Shown: positions 29,550-39,769 of the stretch, piece by piece
Numbering within the stretch: the stretch's first letter is position 1
How the letters are laid out: every line of letters begins with the position of its first letter
Source: Anastrepha obliqua
Lineage: Eukaryota > Arthropoda > Insecta > Diptera > Tephritidae
Length of the DNA: 64,000 bases
Assembly: GCF_027943255.1 (NCBI RefSeq)
Contig: NC_072895.1
Location: 33,702,001-33,766,000 of the forward strand
Reading direction: 5' to 3'
Position numbers and translations under genes: made by a program
Notes under the pieces: model-generated
Seen by the model: the letters and a program-made list of their open reading frames with translations, nothing else
Databases searched by the model: none
What the model was told of the DNA's origin: nothing

Positions 29550-30545
29550 GGAAAAACTTTTCTCTAGTGAATGGGAAGATCGAAAACTTATCCCAGAGCC
29601 CCTCAAAAACCGTAAAAAATTCTCTTCCACTCTGCCGGAAGAACTTGGCAAATCCGTTAGTACTCGAACAGCTAGAAGAAGGCTGCATGGAAGCAGGTTT
29701 AAAAGGATGCAAAGCCCGAAAAAAGCCGTGGATCTCAGAAAAAATGGGCAATGGGCTCTCCGATACCAACATTTTACGAAGGAAGATTGGTTGACTATTC
29801 TGTGGTCGGATGAATCGAACTTCGATGTAGGGGGAGTCTACATCATTTTAAAATATCAACAACCATAGCTTCTTTTCCTAGTCCAATTTCGAGTAAATAA
29901 CACAAATCTTATAAAACGTTTTTTTTTCCTTTCCCATATGTATCTCGAACACCTCGAGTGGCATTCGTGAGGCGACGGATTGCCGAGGAATACTTTCCAG
30001 GTTGCTTGGTACTCACTGTTAAGTATGGCGGAGTCAGCATTATGATGTGAAGCTGTGTGGCTGCTGATGGTGTGCGTGAAATGTTTTGCTATTGTTATTT
30101 GCGTGGGTCGCATGGATCGCAACTGTATTTTAGCCTTCGTTAACGCATATTTTCGGCGACACTAATTTAGATGGAGTTCAGTTCCGACAAGATAATGCTT
30201 CTTGTTACAAATCAGCGACTTCGATGCGTTGGTTTAGAGACCAGAACATTGTTTTCTTAGATTGGGCAGCACAGTCTCCAGATCTCAACCCCATAGTGCA
30301 CAAGTGGGATATTTTAAAGGGTAATATAAAGCAACACAGCATAACCTAGCAAGCAGCCCTGAAAAATGCTTTGATTCTCGAATGCGGTGCCAAAAATACG
30401 GCCGAATGTGCAAAGCAAAGGGTGGACTTACTAAATGTTAATGATTTTATCACTAATTCCTTTTATTTTTACTGGTTTATTAAAGATCATTACTCCACTT
30501 TTTATAACGAAAAATTTAGTAAGAAGTGGGGTGAATAATACTAGT
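29550..30545 (+). mobile_element. Tc1-like transposon remnant
   Basis: Broken frames on the plus strand: an LGKSVSTRTARRRL-like helix-turn-helix (29640-29690), TILWSDESNFDVGGV (first catalytic Asp, 29790), MAESAL/YGGVSIMMWGC block (30030), FRQDNASCYKSATS (second Asp, 30185), then NIVFLDWAAQSPDLNPIVHK, where the family has NPIEN or NPIEH, so the catalytic Glu is Val. Frame blocks are offset and stops are frequent. End repeats not identified. Confidence 0.8.
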
Positions 30546-30842
30546 ATGGCCATGGCTGTATACTTGATTTTTTTTTTTAATATTTTTTATATTTTCACTT
30601 AAAAAAAAATTTTAGGGAAGTTTTTTTCCACTTTTTTGTTCTCTTGGTTTTTCCATAAATAGCTTAGGCTATGTTCTCAGTAGTCTCTAAAAGTTTCATA
30701 GCGGCATTTTCATAGCTTTTCGAGTTACACTCACCGAAAAAAGTATTGGCACAGTGTAGGTATGAAGGTATAATTTAGCATAGTACACAAACTTATTTAT
30801 TTTAGAAAAATAAATTTTTTATTTTTAGTACACTACAACACA

Positions 30843-31934
30843 CGAGGGCGGCTTAATAAGTATCCGTGTTTGATAAAAGGGGGAGTGTCTGAGGCAAGTT
30901 TGTGTTAGCATCGTGCGCTGCCATCTATCAAACGACGGTAAAACATCATTTCAGACTGATTGATAGGCTAGTTTGGATTTGGCAGCTATTCGAGTAAGAT
31001 ATGTTTCGTGATTTTCGCTAAGATGGAAAAAGAGCAGCATCGTTCGATAATTCGCCTTTTGTTTTTGGATGGTAACAAATGTGGAGAGATAAAAGCAAAG
31101 TTGGTTACTGTCTATGGGGACGTTTCGTCATCTATGGTCACAGTAAGATATTGGTTCAATGAATTCAAACGTGGGCGAACATCCGTTTTTGATGAGAAGC
31201 GACCAGGACGACCGGCAGCCGTGGTTACCGGGGAAATAATTCAATGAACGAAAGTGCGCGAAGTAACAGAGGCGATGAAAAAATTGTCGGCCCGATGAGT
31301 GCCGCGCTTGCTCACGGTGGATGTGGCTGTTAACTTCGAAGCAGTGTTTGGAGCAATTTAGGCGAGATCCGAAGGAATTTTTGCGTCGAGTTGTCACCGT
31401 TGATTAAACCTGGATTCAGCATTACACACCAGAAACTAAGCAACAATCAAAATAAAGGATTTTTCTTGGTGAATCTGCTCCAAAGAAGGCGAAGACAGTC
31501 CCAACGGCCGGGAAGGTCATGACAACGATTTTTTTGGATGCGAACGGCGTCACCCTCATGGTTTTTTAGAAAAAGGAAGAAACATCACTGGACAATATTA
31601 CAAGGAATTATAAGACCGCTTTCACAAAAAATTAAAGGAGCCACGCTGACATTTGGCGAGAAAGAAGGTGCAGCCGATCTGGCTCCCAGCGACTTTTTCT
31701 TGTTCCCTAACGTAAAGAAATGGCGGGAAAGAAATTTAGTTTAAACGAGGAAGTCATCGGCGAGACAGAGGCGTATTTTGGAGACTTCAAGAGATCCTAT
31801 TTTTTTGAGTGGTTAAAAACTAGCTGGAGCATTGCGAGAAGTGTGTCTTTCTAAAAGGGAACTATGCTGAAAAAAAAAAAATTAAAAAAATGGTGTCTTC
31901 ATTTTTCTCGCGGGTACTTATTGAACTCCACTAT
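30843..31934 (+). mobile_element. mariner-type element with recognisable inverted ends
   Basis: GAGGGCGGCTTAATAAGTAT near 30844 and ATACTTATTGAACTCC-like CGGGTACTTATTGAACTCCA near 31910-31930 are imperfect inverted ends. The transposase begins MEKEQHRSIIRLLFLDGNKC at 31023 and continues ..DVSSSMVTVRYWFNEFKRG, SVFDEKRPGRPA. A stop at about 31245 and frameshifts follow: KKLSAR, VPRLLTVDV, FLRRVVT-like, TITGQYYKEL. The block with the second catalytic Asp is deleted, and ADLAPSDFFLFPNVKKW (third Asp) resumes at 31670. About 1.09 kb against 1.3 kb for the family. Confidence 0.85.
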
Positions 31935-31979
31935 CCATTTACGGGCACTGTCCGGCCTCTACAATAAAAAAATATCTAC

Positions 31980-32870
31980 ACCTTATCATTGAGAAGAAGT
32001 TTAAGGGCATTTCCGACTACTCCGCTAAAAAATTTGCTCGCAGAAACTGGTCTACCTACGATCGGCGACAGAACAATTGATTGCACCCGTCGTTTACTGC
32101 CGAAACTTTTATTTTCTTCAAATAGCCTTCTGGCAAAAGATGTACGCAACGCTATATCAAGAAAACGGCAACCAAGATTTGTACCAGTCATTTGTTGCAC
32201 CTTAAATATTCTACAAGATCTGCAAATTTCGTTAACCCGAAAGTCGAAAATACCTGCTACTTGCCCAACTTCGGTGATAAAAATAAATACGCATGTGATA
32301 AAAACTCTGTAACTGCCAAAGGAAAAATTCAATACAATATTTCCGAAGGAAAAAGAATTTTACAGCAGCAATGGAAGGAGTTTTATATACATTGACCGCT
32401 CCAAAACGTCCCACAACACTTCTTTCGCAGTATCAAGAGAAAACGGAGATAACATCCGCGTAGGTATACCACACCCCACATGTTGCGTGTTTACTGCCGA
32501 ACTAGAAGCCATACTAAATGCAGTAAGGGCAAGTTTATCACTTGCACCGACAGTAGCTCATGTATTGAAGCTATTGAATCCCAACTCAATGATCAAAATG
32601 AAATAAATATCATCAGCAATACACTATTAACCTCTCCCAGAAAAATCAGACTGATGTGGACTCCTGGACTCGTGGAGATCAAAGGCAACGATAATGCAGA
32701 CCCTGACACAACAAAAAAAGATATCTTCGCTGCAATTGCAAGGGAGAGATACAGACAGCTAATTGACGACTGGGAAACTTACAAACATCACTATTCTGGT
32801 ATCAATCCATCCAGAACAAAACTAGCAAACAAGACGGCGCTACGTGCCACACAAGCAACGAAACCATTGA
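31980..32870 (+). mobile_element. LINE fragment: post-RT region and RNase H (I/jockey-like)
   Basis: 31989-32312 reads RRSLRAFPTTPLKNLLAETG and LLPKLLFSSNSLLAKDV, the post-reverse-transcriptase region. After a break, FAVSRENGDNIRVG and CCVFTAELEAILNAVRASLS (other frame) precede 32480-32870 with FITCTDSSSCIEAI, LMWTPGLVEIKGNDNAD (His of the family's PGH motif is Leu) and RYRQLIDDWETYKHHYSGIN. RNase H catalytic residues are therefore incomplete. Confidence 0.8.
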
Positions 32871-33075
32871 TCTTTTTCGGGGAAAGTTTCCGGACCGTGT
32901 TATCTCTCGAAGAGGTGATCACAATTGGCCACCGATCACGATGGAATTCGTGAGGCTATCGAGGACATTGGGCAGCCACTTTGCAATTTGGTTATGGCAA
33001 ATTTCATGAAAAGGATATTGTCGTGTAAGCGTGGTCGTGGTGGTCATTTATCTGATGTTATTTTCAACTATTAAC
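32871..33075 (+). mobile_element. mariner-like transposase, extreme C-terminus
   Basis: In the frame starting near 32877, the plus strand reads RGKVSGPCYLSKR and, after a stop, LATDHDGIREAIEDIGQPLC, NLVMANFMKRILSCKRGRGG and HLSDVIFNY-stop at 33073. The GGHL..IIF-Y ending is the usual tail of this mariner-like group. It is fused directly to the end of the preceding LINE fragment, so one inserted into or recombined with the other. Confidence 0.7.
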
Positions 33076-33179
33076 GGCATACCTTCCTCTTTATAATGAA
33101 ATAAACATCCGATCATTTATACTGAAAAATAGCATTTTTCTTTGAATATCAAAATAACACCTCTGTTTGGAAAACCCTA

Positions 33180-33655
33180 TATTAATTTAGAGACAGTCGA
33201 AGGCTTTTGTTGTTTATATTGCGGAAACCAAATATGGAGTTGGAAAAAATCCCATGATAGCAACAATGAAAAACGGGGGTGGTGGGGTTATGTTACAGGA
33301 ATGTAAGGCGGTATCCGGCATGAGAAAACGTGTATTTATCGATGGAGTAATAGACGAGATGGTGTACTTAAATGAAATAAAAATTTTGAAGCAAAATTTA
33401 AAATTTGGCGCTGAAAGGTTTATTCTGTCCTTGAAATATCACTTCTAACAGGACAATGATCCGAAACATACAGCTCATATTGTGCTAGAATGGATCTTTT
33501 ATAAAACTGCGCATACTGCAAATAATCCCGCATAATTCCCAGACATGCACACCAGCGAGCATCTCTGGGATATGCTGGAAAAACGTTTAGGAAACCATAA
33601 TTTTCAAACAAAGAACAACTGAAAGCCTCAATAAAGGAAGAATGGCTGAAAATTG
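33180..33655 (+). mobile_element. Tc1-like transposase, C-terminal half
   Basis: The plus-strand frame 33254-33448 reads NPMIATMKNGGGGVMLQECK (the family has GGGSVMVWGC), then RVFIDGVIDEMVYLNE. It continues after a stop with QDNDPKHTAHIVLEWIFYKT (second catalytic Asp intact), FPDMHTSEHLWDMLEKRLGN (Glu of the E-H-L-W block intact) and NHNFQTK. The N-terminal half is missing. Confidence 0.8.
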
Positions 33656-33930
33656 ACCATGAGCGCCGTCAAAATTGGGAAGGACCTCTCCGAGCGGTTT
33701 GATACCAAACGAGGTTTCAGACAGGGGGACTCGCTGTCGTGCGACTTCTTCAACCTGATGTTGGAGAGGATCGTACGAGCTGCAGAACTTAATTGCTCTG
33801 GCACAATTTTTTATAAGAGCGTACAATTGCTGGCGTATGCCCATTATATTGACATCATCGGCTTAACAACCGCGCTGTTAGTTCTGCCTTCTTCAAACTG
33901 GATAAAGAGGCAAAGCGAATGGAAATGACA
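33656..33930 (+). mobile_element. LINE family 1 reverse-transcriptase fragment
   Basis: The frame 33653-33928 contains VKIGKDLSERFDTKRGFRQG, DSLSCDFFNLMLERIVRAAE, GTIFYKSVQLLAYAHYIDII. The catalytic YADD motif is changed to YAHY. This is the core that is deleted from the copy at 2040-3238, so the two together show the family carries a conventional reverse transcriptase. Confidence 0.82.
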
Positions 33931-34540
33931 AGGACGTTTTTACAGTTGCCTCAGCTTATTACTTTACGTCTCTGAAGTGACATTTTTGACAAGCCTTTAC
34001 CACTGGCGCCACCGCGGCTGTCTATTTTCACAGCAGTACTTTTACGTGTTGAAAGCTGCGCAAAAAAAAAAACGCAGTATAAATTTTCAATAGAATTACT
34101 TTAAATGAATAAATGCATATGCATATACACTTACATATATTTTCTTCCTGCTGGCAACTCACCTTGATGCATGGGCGCTGTTTATGACAGCACGTCACAG
34201 AGTCAAAAATTTCACGACAGTTTTATCTACTTAATTGGGGATGTGAGATATTGACAGGATGTGAGAAAAGATTAGGCAATATGAGGAAGGGCAGAAATCG
34301 CAAATGAGCCAAGACAATTTAAGTGACTGTCATTTGCATTACATTGCCGGAGGCTGCATCAAAGAAGTCGGCACGTGTGACTTCTTTTAACGACTTATGT
34401 ACTTATATGGGACAACAAGTAATTAGCGTGAACGGAAGTCGGAAATGAAACAGAGTGTGCGTACATACATACTTACCAAATATAGCACAGAAGTTTACAT
34501 AAGGGCGGGTTAATTTGTATTAAACGATTAATTCTGACTT
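33931..34540. other. Intergenic DNA, nothing recognised
   Basis: About 600 bp with no coding or shared-repeat content recognised. An A-run lies at 34064-34074, with ATGCATATGCATATACA runs nearby. Confidence 0.45.
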
Positions 34541-36150
34541 CGTTCTTGGCAGAAAACCCCGCTCCCACTCCAGATTCCATCTTGGATCCGTCAGTGAAAA
34601 CAGAGTACCCATATCCGTGCCGTCTCTCCCCTCCTTTCAATGTAGTTTGCTCGGAAAGATAGCCCTAGCACAACCCTCAAAACCCCGTTTGCGGATGGAA
34701 AGATCTGTGCGAAGTACAGAGAAGGAAGGCAGGATCTGTTTCAGGAAGCTACCATGTCCTAGAGGAAGTTGCCTCCAGAGGCCAATCTCCTTCAATCTAA
34801 TAGCATTCTGAGCAGCAATGGATTTAACTTGAAGACCAAGGGAAGTAAGTGCAGAATGGCAGCGGTGGGACATGCCCCAGTGATAACCACACATGCAGTT
34901 CTCTGCACTCTCAGTAATTTAGTGGTGTTGTAGCCCTTCTGGAGAGCTACCCACCAAACTAGGCAACCATATGTCAAAATTGGCAGAATCACTAAGGGGT
35001 ACGTTCAGAGTACGACACGTAGCTTGAGACCACATTTTTTGCCGAACATAGATTTACAGGTGTAAAAAGCTATACTGGCCTTCTTAACTCGATTTTCTAT
35101 GCGCAGCTTCCAGTGGAGCTTGTGGTCAAATATTACACCAAGATACCAAGAAGTATTACACCAAGATACCAAGAAGTATTACACCAAGATACTTGACTTC
35201 CGACGAGATTTTAAGACACTGGTTGTTTAGTCTTGGAAGCTTAAAAAGCTTGTCTTTCCTGGCGAATAGCATTAACTCCGTTTTGTCAGAGTTGACTCTG
35301 AGACCTCAACTGGCAACCCATCTACTGAGTGTAGCCAATGCACCTCCCAAAATTTCAGCCATTACTGATGGAAAGGGTTCTGAAACCATTAGGACCAAGT
35401 CATTCGCATATGCTACCACCTTTACCCCACCCCTGTTTAAGAGAGTTAAAGCTTCGTCAATAGCTACTAGCCAAAGGTGAGGCGAGAAGACGTCGCCCGC
35501 GGTACAAACCTAGTAATTCTGGCCCCTCCTGCCTCAGCATTTATTCCCCTACAACCCAGCAAGGACGAGATCCATAGGTAGTACAGTGACAATTGACTCA
35601 GATGTAACATTATTAAAGGCGCCCTCTATGTATATAAAGGCTCTTAATGTGAACTGTTTTCCCTCCAGAGATTTCCCTACAGTCCCATGTAAAAGCCATG
35701 TTAGGCTGTTTCTGTAGATTTACCTTTCAGGTAAGCGTGTTAACCTGGAGATAATCTAGTTCCAAGGTGCTCTCGAATGTAATAGTCGATCACTCTTTCG
35801 AGCACCTTTAGAATAAAGGAGGTGAGACTTATGGGTTTGAAGTCCTTGGCCAAGACGTGGCCCCTGGCTTAGGAAGGAAGACCACCTTGGTTTTCTTCCA
35901 GCTAGCAAAAACGTGGTTTAAGGAGATACATGACAAAAACAGTTTTTGAAGGACGGGAACCACCAAGGTTTTAGTCTTCTGGAGCATCACTGGCATGATA
36001 CCATCGATACCTAGAGATTTGAAAGAGGAAAATCTATCGACTACCCAGTTTACTCTGTTGACGGATGGATTGATTTGGTGTCATTAAGTTGTATACGCCA
36101 CTTCATGGTCCATTCAATGATTTTGTTAACGTTCTTCTGGAATTTAAGTA
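34541..36150 (-). mobile_element. I/jockey-like LINE, reverse transcriptase (dead copy)
   Basis: Minus strand, 5' to 3': LQKTKTLVVPVLQKLFLSC, HVFASWKKTKVVFLPKPGA (35900), a diverged core, VKVVAYANDLVLMVS (35430-35390; the YADD motif is YAND), LRVNSDKTELMLFARKDKLF, VKYLGVILDHKLHWKLRIEN (with a 23-bp triplication at 35129-35190), LPILTYGCLVWW (34970) and RTACVVITGACPT. It ends with QNAIRLKEIGLWRQLPLGHG. Frameshifts and the altered catalytic motif make it inactive. Confidence 0.82.
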
Positions 36151-36159
36151 TACGTATCC

Positions 36160-36900
36160 TCAGCGAAGGTTGCCATTTATGCTATTTTTAAAGGTGATGT
36201 GAAATGCACATACAGAATAGGTTCAAGGATTTAGATTAGATTTGTGGAGGATTGGACAAAGAGTCCAAGCAAAAGTTAGGAAGACCATAGTACTAGACCC
36301 GGATAGATTGCAGTAGAAAGGATAGAGAAACAGGATAGATACAGTTGGATGGTAAGAGGGAAAAATTGGTTTGAGGTCACTCTTCCGCAATTTTTATGGA
36401 TGCATTGAAAAATCTTAAGAGATCCGGAAGAGGAAGAGTATAAACTTTATTCATATTAAGCACATTGCAAACCAACAGCCTAAGTCTGAGAAACTACAGA
36501 GAAACTGCTCTACAATATCTCAAGTCAGGATAGGCATATTGGGTCGCCAATCATCCCATGGTAGCCATATGAACACATGCGTTGTACCGTGTGATTTCAC
36601 CCACCAGGACCACCTTCGGGCCCTTCCTATATTACTAAGTTTTAGAAGAAAAGTCGCGTATTTCCTGTTTGGTTCTTTCACAAAGCACTTGGCTACTCTG
36701 CAAGAGCCCATCTCAGACCAACGTCTCCTATGGGTAGGCCTAATGAAGTCGTCAATCCATAGTTGAATCGATGTAGAATTGACAGCTAGAAAGTTTTCAG
36801 GGCCTAGTGGTATGCTTTCAGAGCCTTCCTTAGTCAGTTTATCAGCCAAATCGTTTCATGAAATGTTCATGCACCCAAATAAGACAAACTTTGTTGTGTT
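36160..36900 (-). mobile_element. I-like LINE, RNase H end and 3' untranslated region
   Basis: Minus-strand frame 36849-36520 reads ADKLTKEGSESIPLGPENFL, IQLWIDDFIRPTHRRRWSE, VKEPNRKYATFLLKLSNIGR. This is the region after the RNase H domain (family: ADELAREGS). The following 350 bp (36510-36160) has no frame and is probably its 3' untranslated region. It is a second copy, since RNase H should come after, not before, the reverse transcriptase at 34541-36150. Confidence 0.75.
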
Positions 36901-37019
36901 TTGCAAAACTGTTTAGTTTTGTTTTACATTCACCGACTAATTTCGAAGAGCGGCGTGGGTTAGCAAGGGCTTTCAGTCCAAGGAAACTTCCTTGTGGAAC
37001 TTATCCAGGCTTGAATAAT

Positions 37020-37507
37020 GCCGTCTCAATTCCAGTCAGACGCTTTTTCGAACGGTTTTTGAAACGATGACTGAATTGAAGATGCAGTAAAAGCATCCCA
37101 TACGCTAACTCAAAACGATATCGCATTTCTCCCTGTCGCTATTTCGCTGTGACTCATCGATAGTTTCTTCACGAGCAACAATGGGACTTAAGAGGCGTCC
37201 AGTAAGGAAGAAAGCACATTACCGATATTTGGCCGTCGTAGCTCTTTAACTCGCTTTCGTTGGGATGGCATGGAGCATTATGATTTTTCCGGAAGATTTT
37301 GCGCACGAAGGAACTCTTTTACCTGTTTATTTAAGAAACAGGACTCTTTGTTTTGACGAAAACTGACCATCTGGAACAAACCATCTTCTGTGAAATCATT
37401 CTTCAAATAAAGCTAAGGCCATCCAACCACTTGTATTTTCTTTGCTGGCAACAGGTATATCGGGAAAAGCTTTTAGTGAACGCGCATTCGCCGATTTCCC
37501 AATAACC
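37020..37507 (-). mobile_element. pogo/Tigger-like transposase, C-terminal part
   Basis: Minus strand from 37507: KTMVIGKSANARSLKAFPDI, SGWMALALFEE-stop, then WFVPDGQF, and, after a divergent stretch, SYDGQISVMCFLPYWTPLKS (the family has DG.I.VMFLPPN.T....PMDQG) and MRYRFELAYGMLLL. This is the DDE domain of the jerky/Tigger family. The upstream half continues at 38012, beyond a LINE insertion. Confidence 0.7.
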
Positions 37508-37522
37508 ATTGTTTTTGCTTTA

Positions 37523-38011
37523 TTTCATCCGGTGTGTCAGTCCAAGCAAATACACAATGCAACAAAAATACGAATTGTCTACGGAGTCAGTTCTGCTCTA
37601 CGCCTGTGAAACATGGTGTCTGCCTGCGGAAATTGTACAGAAGCTTCAAGTGTTCGCGAACCACTGCTTTGGACGCATTCTACGTATCTGGTGGCCAGAC
37701 AACTGGATATCTAACACCAAATTGCATCGACGATGCCATCAAAAACCAATCGCAACTGAAATAAGAGAACGTAAATGGAGATGGCTTGGCCATTCCCTAC
37801 GGAAAGGTGGCACTGAAATCAGCAGACAAGCGCTGGACTGGAAGGACAGCGTAGAAGAGTCAGACCTAGGGACTCTTGGTGATGCTGTATCGAAGAGGAA
37901 TCCAAAGCCGTGGACAAAACAATGACCTGGCCGCAAGTGAAAAATATATCAGGGAATCGCACAAAGTGGAAAAATTATACTTTTTCAGACAAAGGAATGA
38001 TGATGATGATG
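37523..38011 (+). mobile_element. 5'-truncated LINE family 2 copy ending in (GATGAT)n
   Basis: The plus-strand frame (37575-37925) reads ESVLLYACETWCLPAEIVQK, FANHCFGRILRIWWPDNWIS, IRERKWRWLGHSLRKGGTEI, the C-terminus of the same LINE as 17302-18240. It ends ATGATGATGATGATG. ATTGTTTTTGCTTTA (37508-37522) and ATTGTTTTTTACTTTA (38012-38027) flank it, a slightly decayed target-site duplication of about 15 bp. Confidence 0.85.
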
Positions 38012-38700
38012 ATTGTTTTTTACTTTATAATTTCCAGCAGCATTTGTACCATTAAGCAATGTTCTTCTCTCCTTACCGATTTTATGCCCCGAAGCCGAGG
38101 TCTCTTTTGAGCGCACAAGAGTTTTAGCGGGTAAGAGCTTCCAGATTCATCGACATTTCATATCTGCTCTTCTGTCAAACTTAAATGCATAAATGTTTTG
38201 TTGAATTTGTCCAAAAATGAGTTGATGAAGACACTCTTATTTGATAATTGTTCTCCGCAAATTTTTAGCCATCATATTTCATACCTCTTTTTAAAGTTTG
38301 CAACCCAACCATTGCTGGAGGGGACGTCTTCAAGCTTTTCCTGAATTTTGGCCTGTAATAACTTGACTTTCTCTTTTACCATATCACTTGGAATTGGTGA
38401 GTTTTTGGCAGGAAACCAACGTCCTTTCTATTTTTGGAAACTCAGAAATCTTAAAAGTTTTCCTCTTACCTGGACTGGTTTCAGATCGCGTAACAAATTT
38501 CCCTATGTTCTGTTAATTCTTTTTAATATGAATTATTTTTGCGCTACGGACGTGAAAGTTTTTAGCCAATGCATTCATGCAAATTTTCGCATTTAATTTG
38601 TTTACAATGTAATCTTTTTTTATTGGAAGCAGCGTAAATTTTCTCTTTTCCGGGCAAAAGTTAACGCAAACCTGGCATTTCGTAAGCAAATGAATTAGAC
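38012..38700 (-). mobile_element. pogo/Tigger-like transposase, N-terminal and central part
   Basis: Minus strand, in broken frames: SPPAMVGLQTLKRGMKYDG corresponds to the FKASNGWL..FKKRYGI block of the CENP-B-type helix-turn-helix; VSSSTHFWTNSTKHLCI; a VDESGSSYPLKLL block (family DETGLFWK, first catalytic Asp); RRTLLNGTNAAGNYKVK directly at the LINE junction. The continuation, MVIGKSANARSL, is at 37505. Both halves together are one element split by the LINE. Confidence 0.7.
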
Positions 38701-38927
38701 GGTGCTTCCCCTAAACTCATTCAGCTGATTCAATTAGAAAAATGCCATTACCAGAATGACGTCGATGGTACTTTCCCGAGCTTTATTCTCAAAAATGCAA
38801 CGTAAAAAGAGCAAAGCGAAAGAAAAACAAAAAATGTTGCAAGTATCGAGGTAAAAATTTTCTTGGCGCAAGTATTGAGTACGCAATGGAAAAAAAATGG
38901 TGTCGAGTTTTTACTGCATATACCCTA

Positions 38928-39220
38928 TGATCAGAAAGTACCGAGAATGTTTAACTAAAACCAGAGTTAAATTTCCTTCCACTAAGTGGTAACTTCAACT
39001 TGGGAAACCAAAAGACGTGGCACGGAGCAATATCAGATGAATGAGGTGCTTGCGCGATGGTATTTACTTGGTGTTTGGTCAAATAATGCAGCACAATTTG
39101 GGCTCGGTGCGATGTCGCATTTCATCATGCAAAACCCAAAAATTGTTTGCTCACATTTCCGGCCGTTTGCGACGTACAGAATCTCTCAAACGCTTCAAAA
39201 CGGATAAATAATATTCTTTA
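38928..39220 (-). mobile_element. mariner fragment, same family as 8186-8690
   Basis: Read on the minus strand: VNKEYYLSVLKRLRDSV and RRKRPEM (39215-39150), then NNFWVLHDEMRHRTEPKLCC, LTKHQINTIAQAPH-like and CH.FWFPK near 39000. It ends at CCTATGATCAGAAAGTACCG (38930), shared with 8186. The open frame on the plus strand here is an antisense shadow. Confidence 0.78.
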
Positions 39221-39224
39221 TTGA

Positions 39225-39545
39225 CTCTCTGGCCCAATCAAGAGACTGTGGAACCCTTTCTCTGAAAATATCCGGCTCTGGCGGCTAGGCGCTTGAGATT
39301 CCTTTGGGGATGAGATTCCTTTGGGGATGACTTGAAGAAATTCTCCAACCTAGATCCCTTTTCTCTCCTCCACTACTTCAACAGCATTGGATGGCTGTAG
39401 ACGGTTTTTCTTTTCCTTAAATCTTTTCACAGGTAGTGGTCCACATTATGGTATCAAAACGGCACGTAAGTGCTACTTGAAGTGTACCCGGGGGTACTCT
39501 TGCCATCTTATCTACCTGGCCCGATAGAAGGTACTTATGGTGCAC
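39225..39545 (+). mobile_element. LINE 3' end fragment
   Basis: In broken frames: ETVEPFL, then PALAARRLRF, DDLKKFSNLDPFSLLHYFNS and IGWL-stop. These resemble the zinc-knuckle tail of the copy at 45820-46000. GAGATTCCTTTGGGGAT occurs twice in tandem at 39295-39328, a 17-bp duplication that breaks the frame. Confidence 0.72.
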
Positions 39546-39572
39546 TACGCCTTGGCAATCGAAGAAAAAAGT

Positions 39573-39736
39573 CCTTACACCCTTTTTTGGGTGTTTAACC
39601 GAGCTTCTCCTCTTATTCGTGGTGTGCGTCTTAGTTCTAGGCCGTTTCCAAAGGGAGGTTGGTTAGAACGACGGTTTTTTCTATGAGGAGCGCGAATGGT
39701 AGTCACGCACCAACTCATTTGGCTACAGCGATCGCC
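39573..39736 (-). mobile_element. tRNA-derived SINE copy, internally deleted
   Basis: Minus strand: GCGATCGCTGTAGCCAAATG, AGTTGGTGCGTGACTACCAT, then a deletion of the B-box region, CGCACACCACGAATAAGAGG and AGAAGCTCGGTTAAACACCC. This copy preserves the 5' head best and shows the tRNA-like TAGCCNAATG..GTTGG A-box region. Confidence 0.8.
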
Positions 39737-39769
39737 TTTTCTATTACAATAGCAAAAAATTACATATAA

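Noticed and set aside
35193..35480. 95-codon plus-strand frame
   Set aside because: Antisense of the minus-strand LINE reverse transcriptase; the minus reading has the YAND and LRVNSDKTEL motifs.
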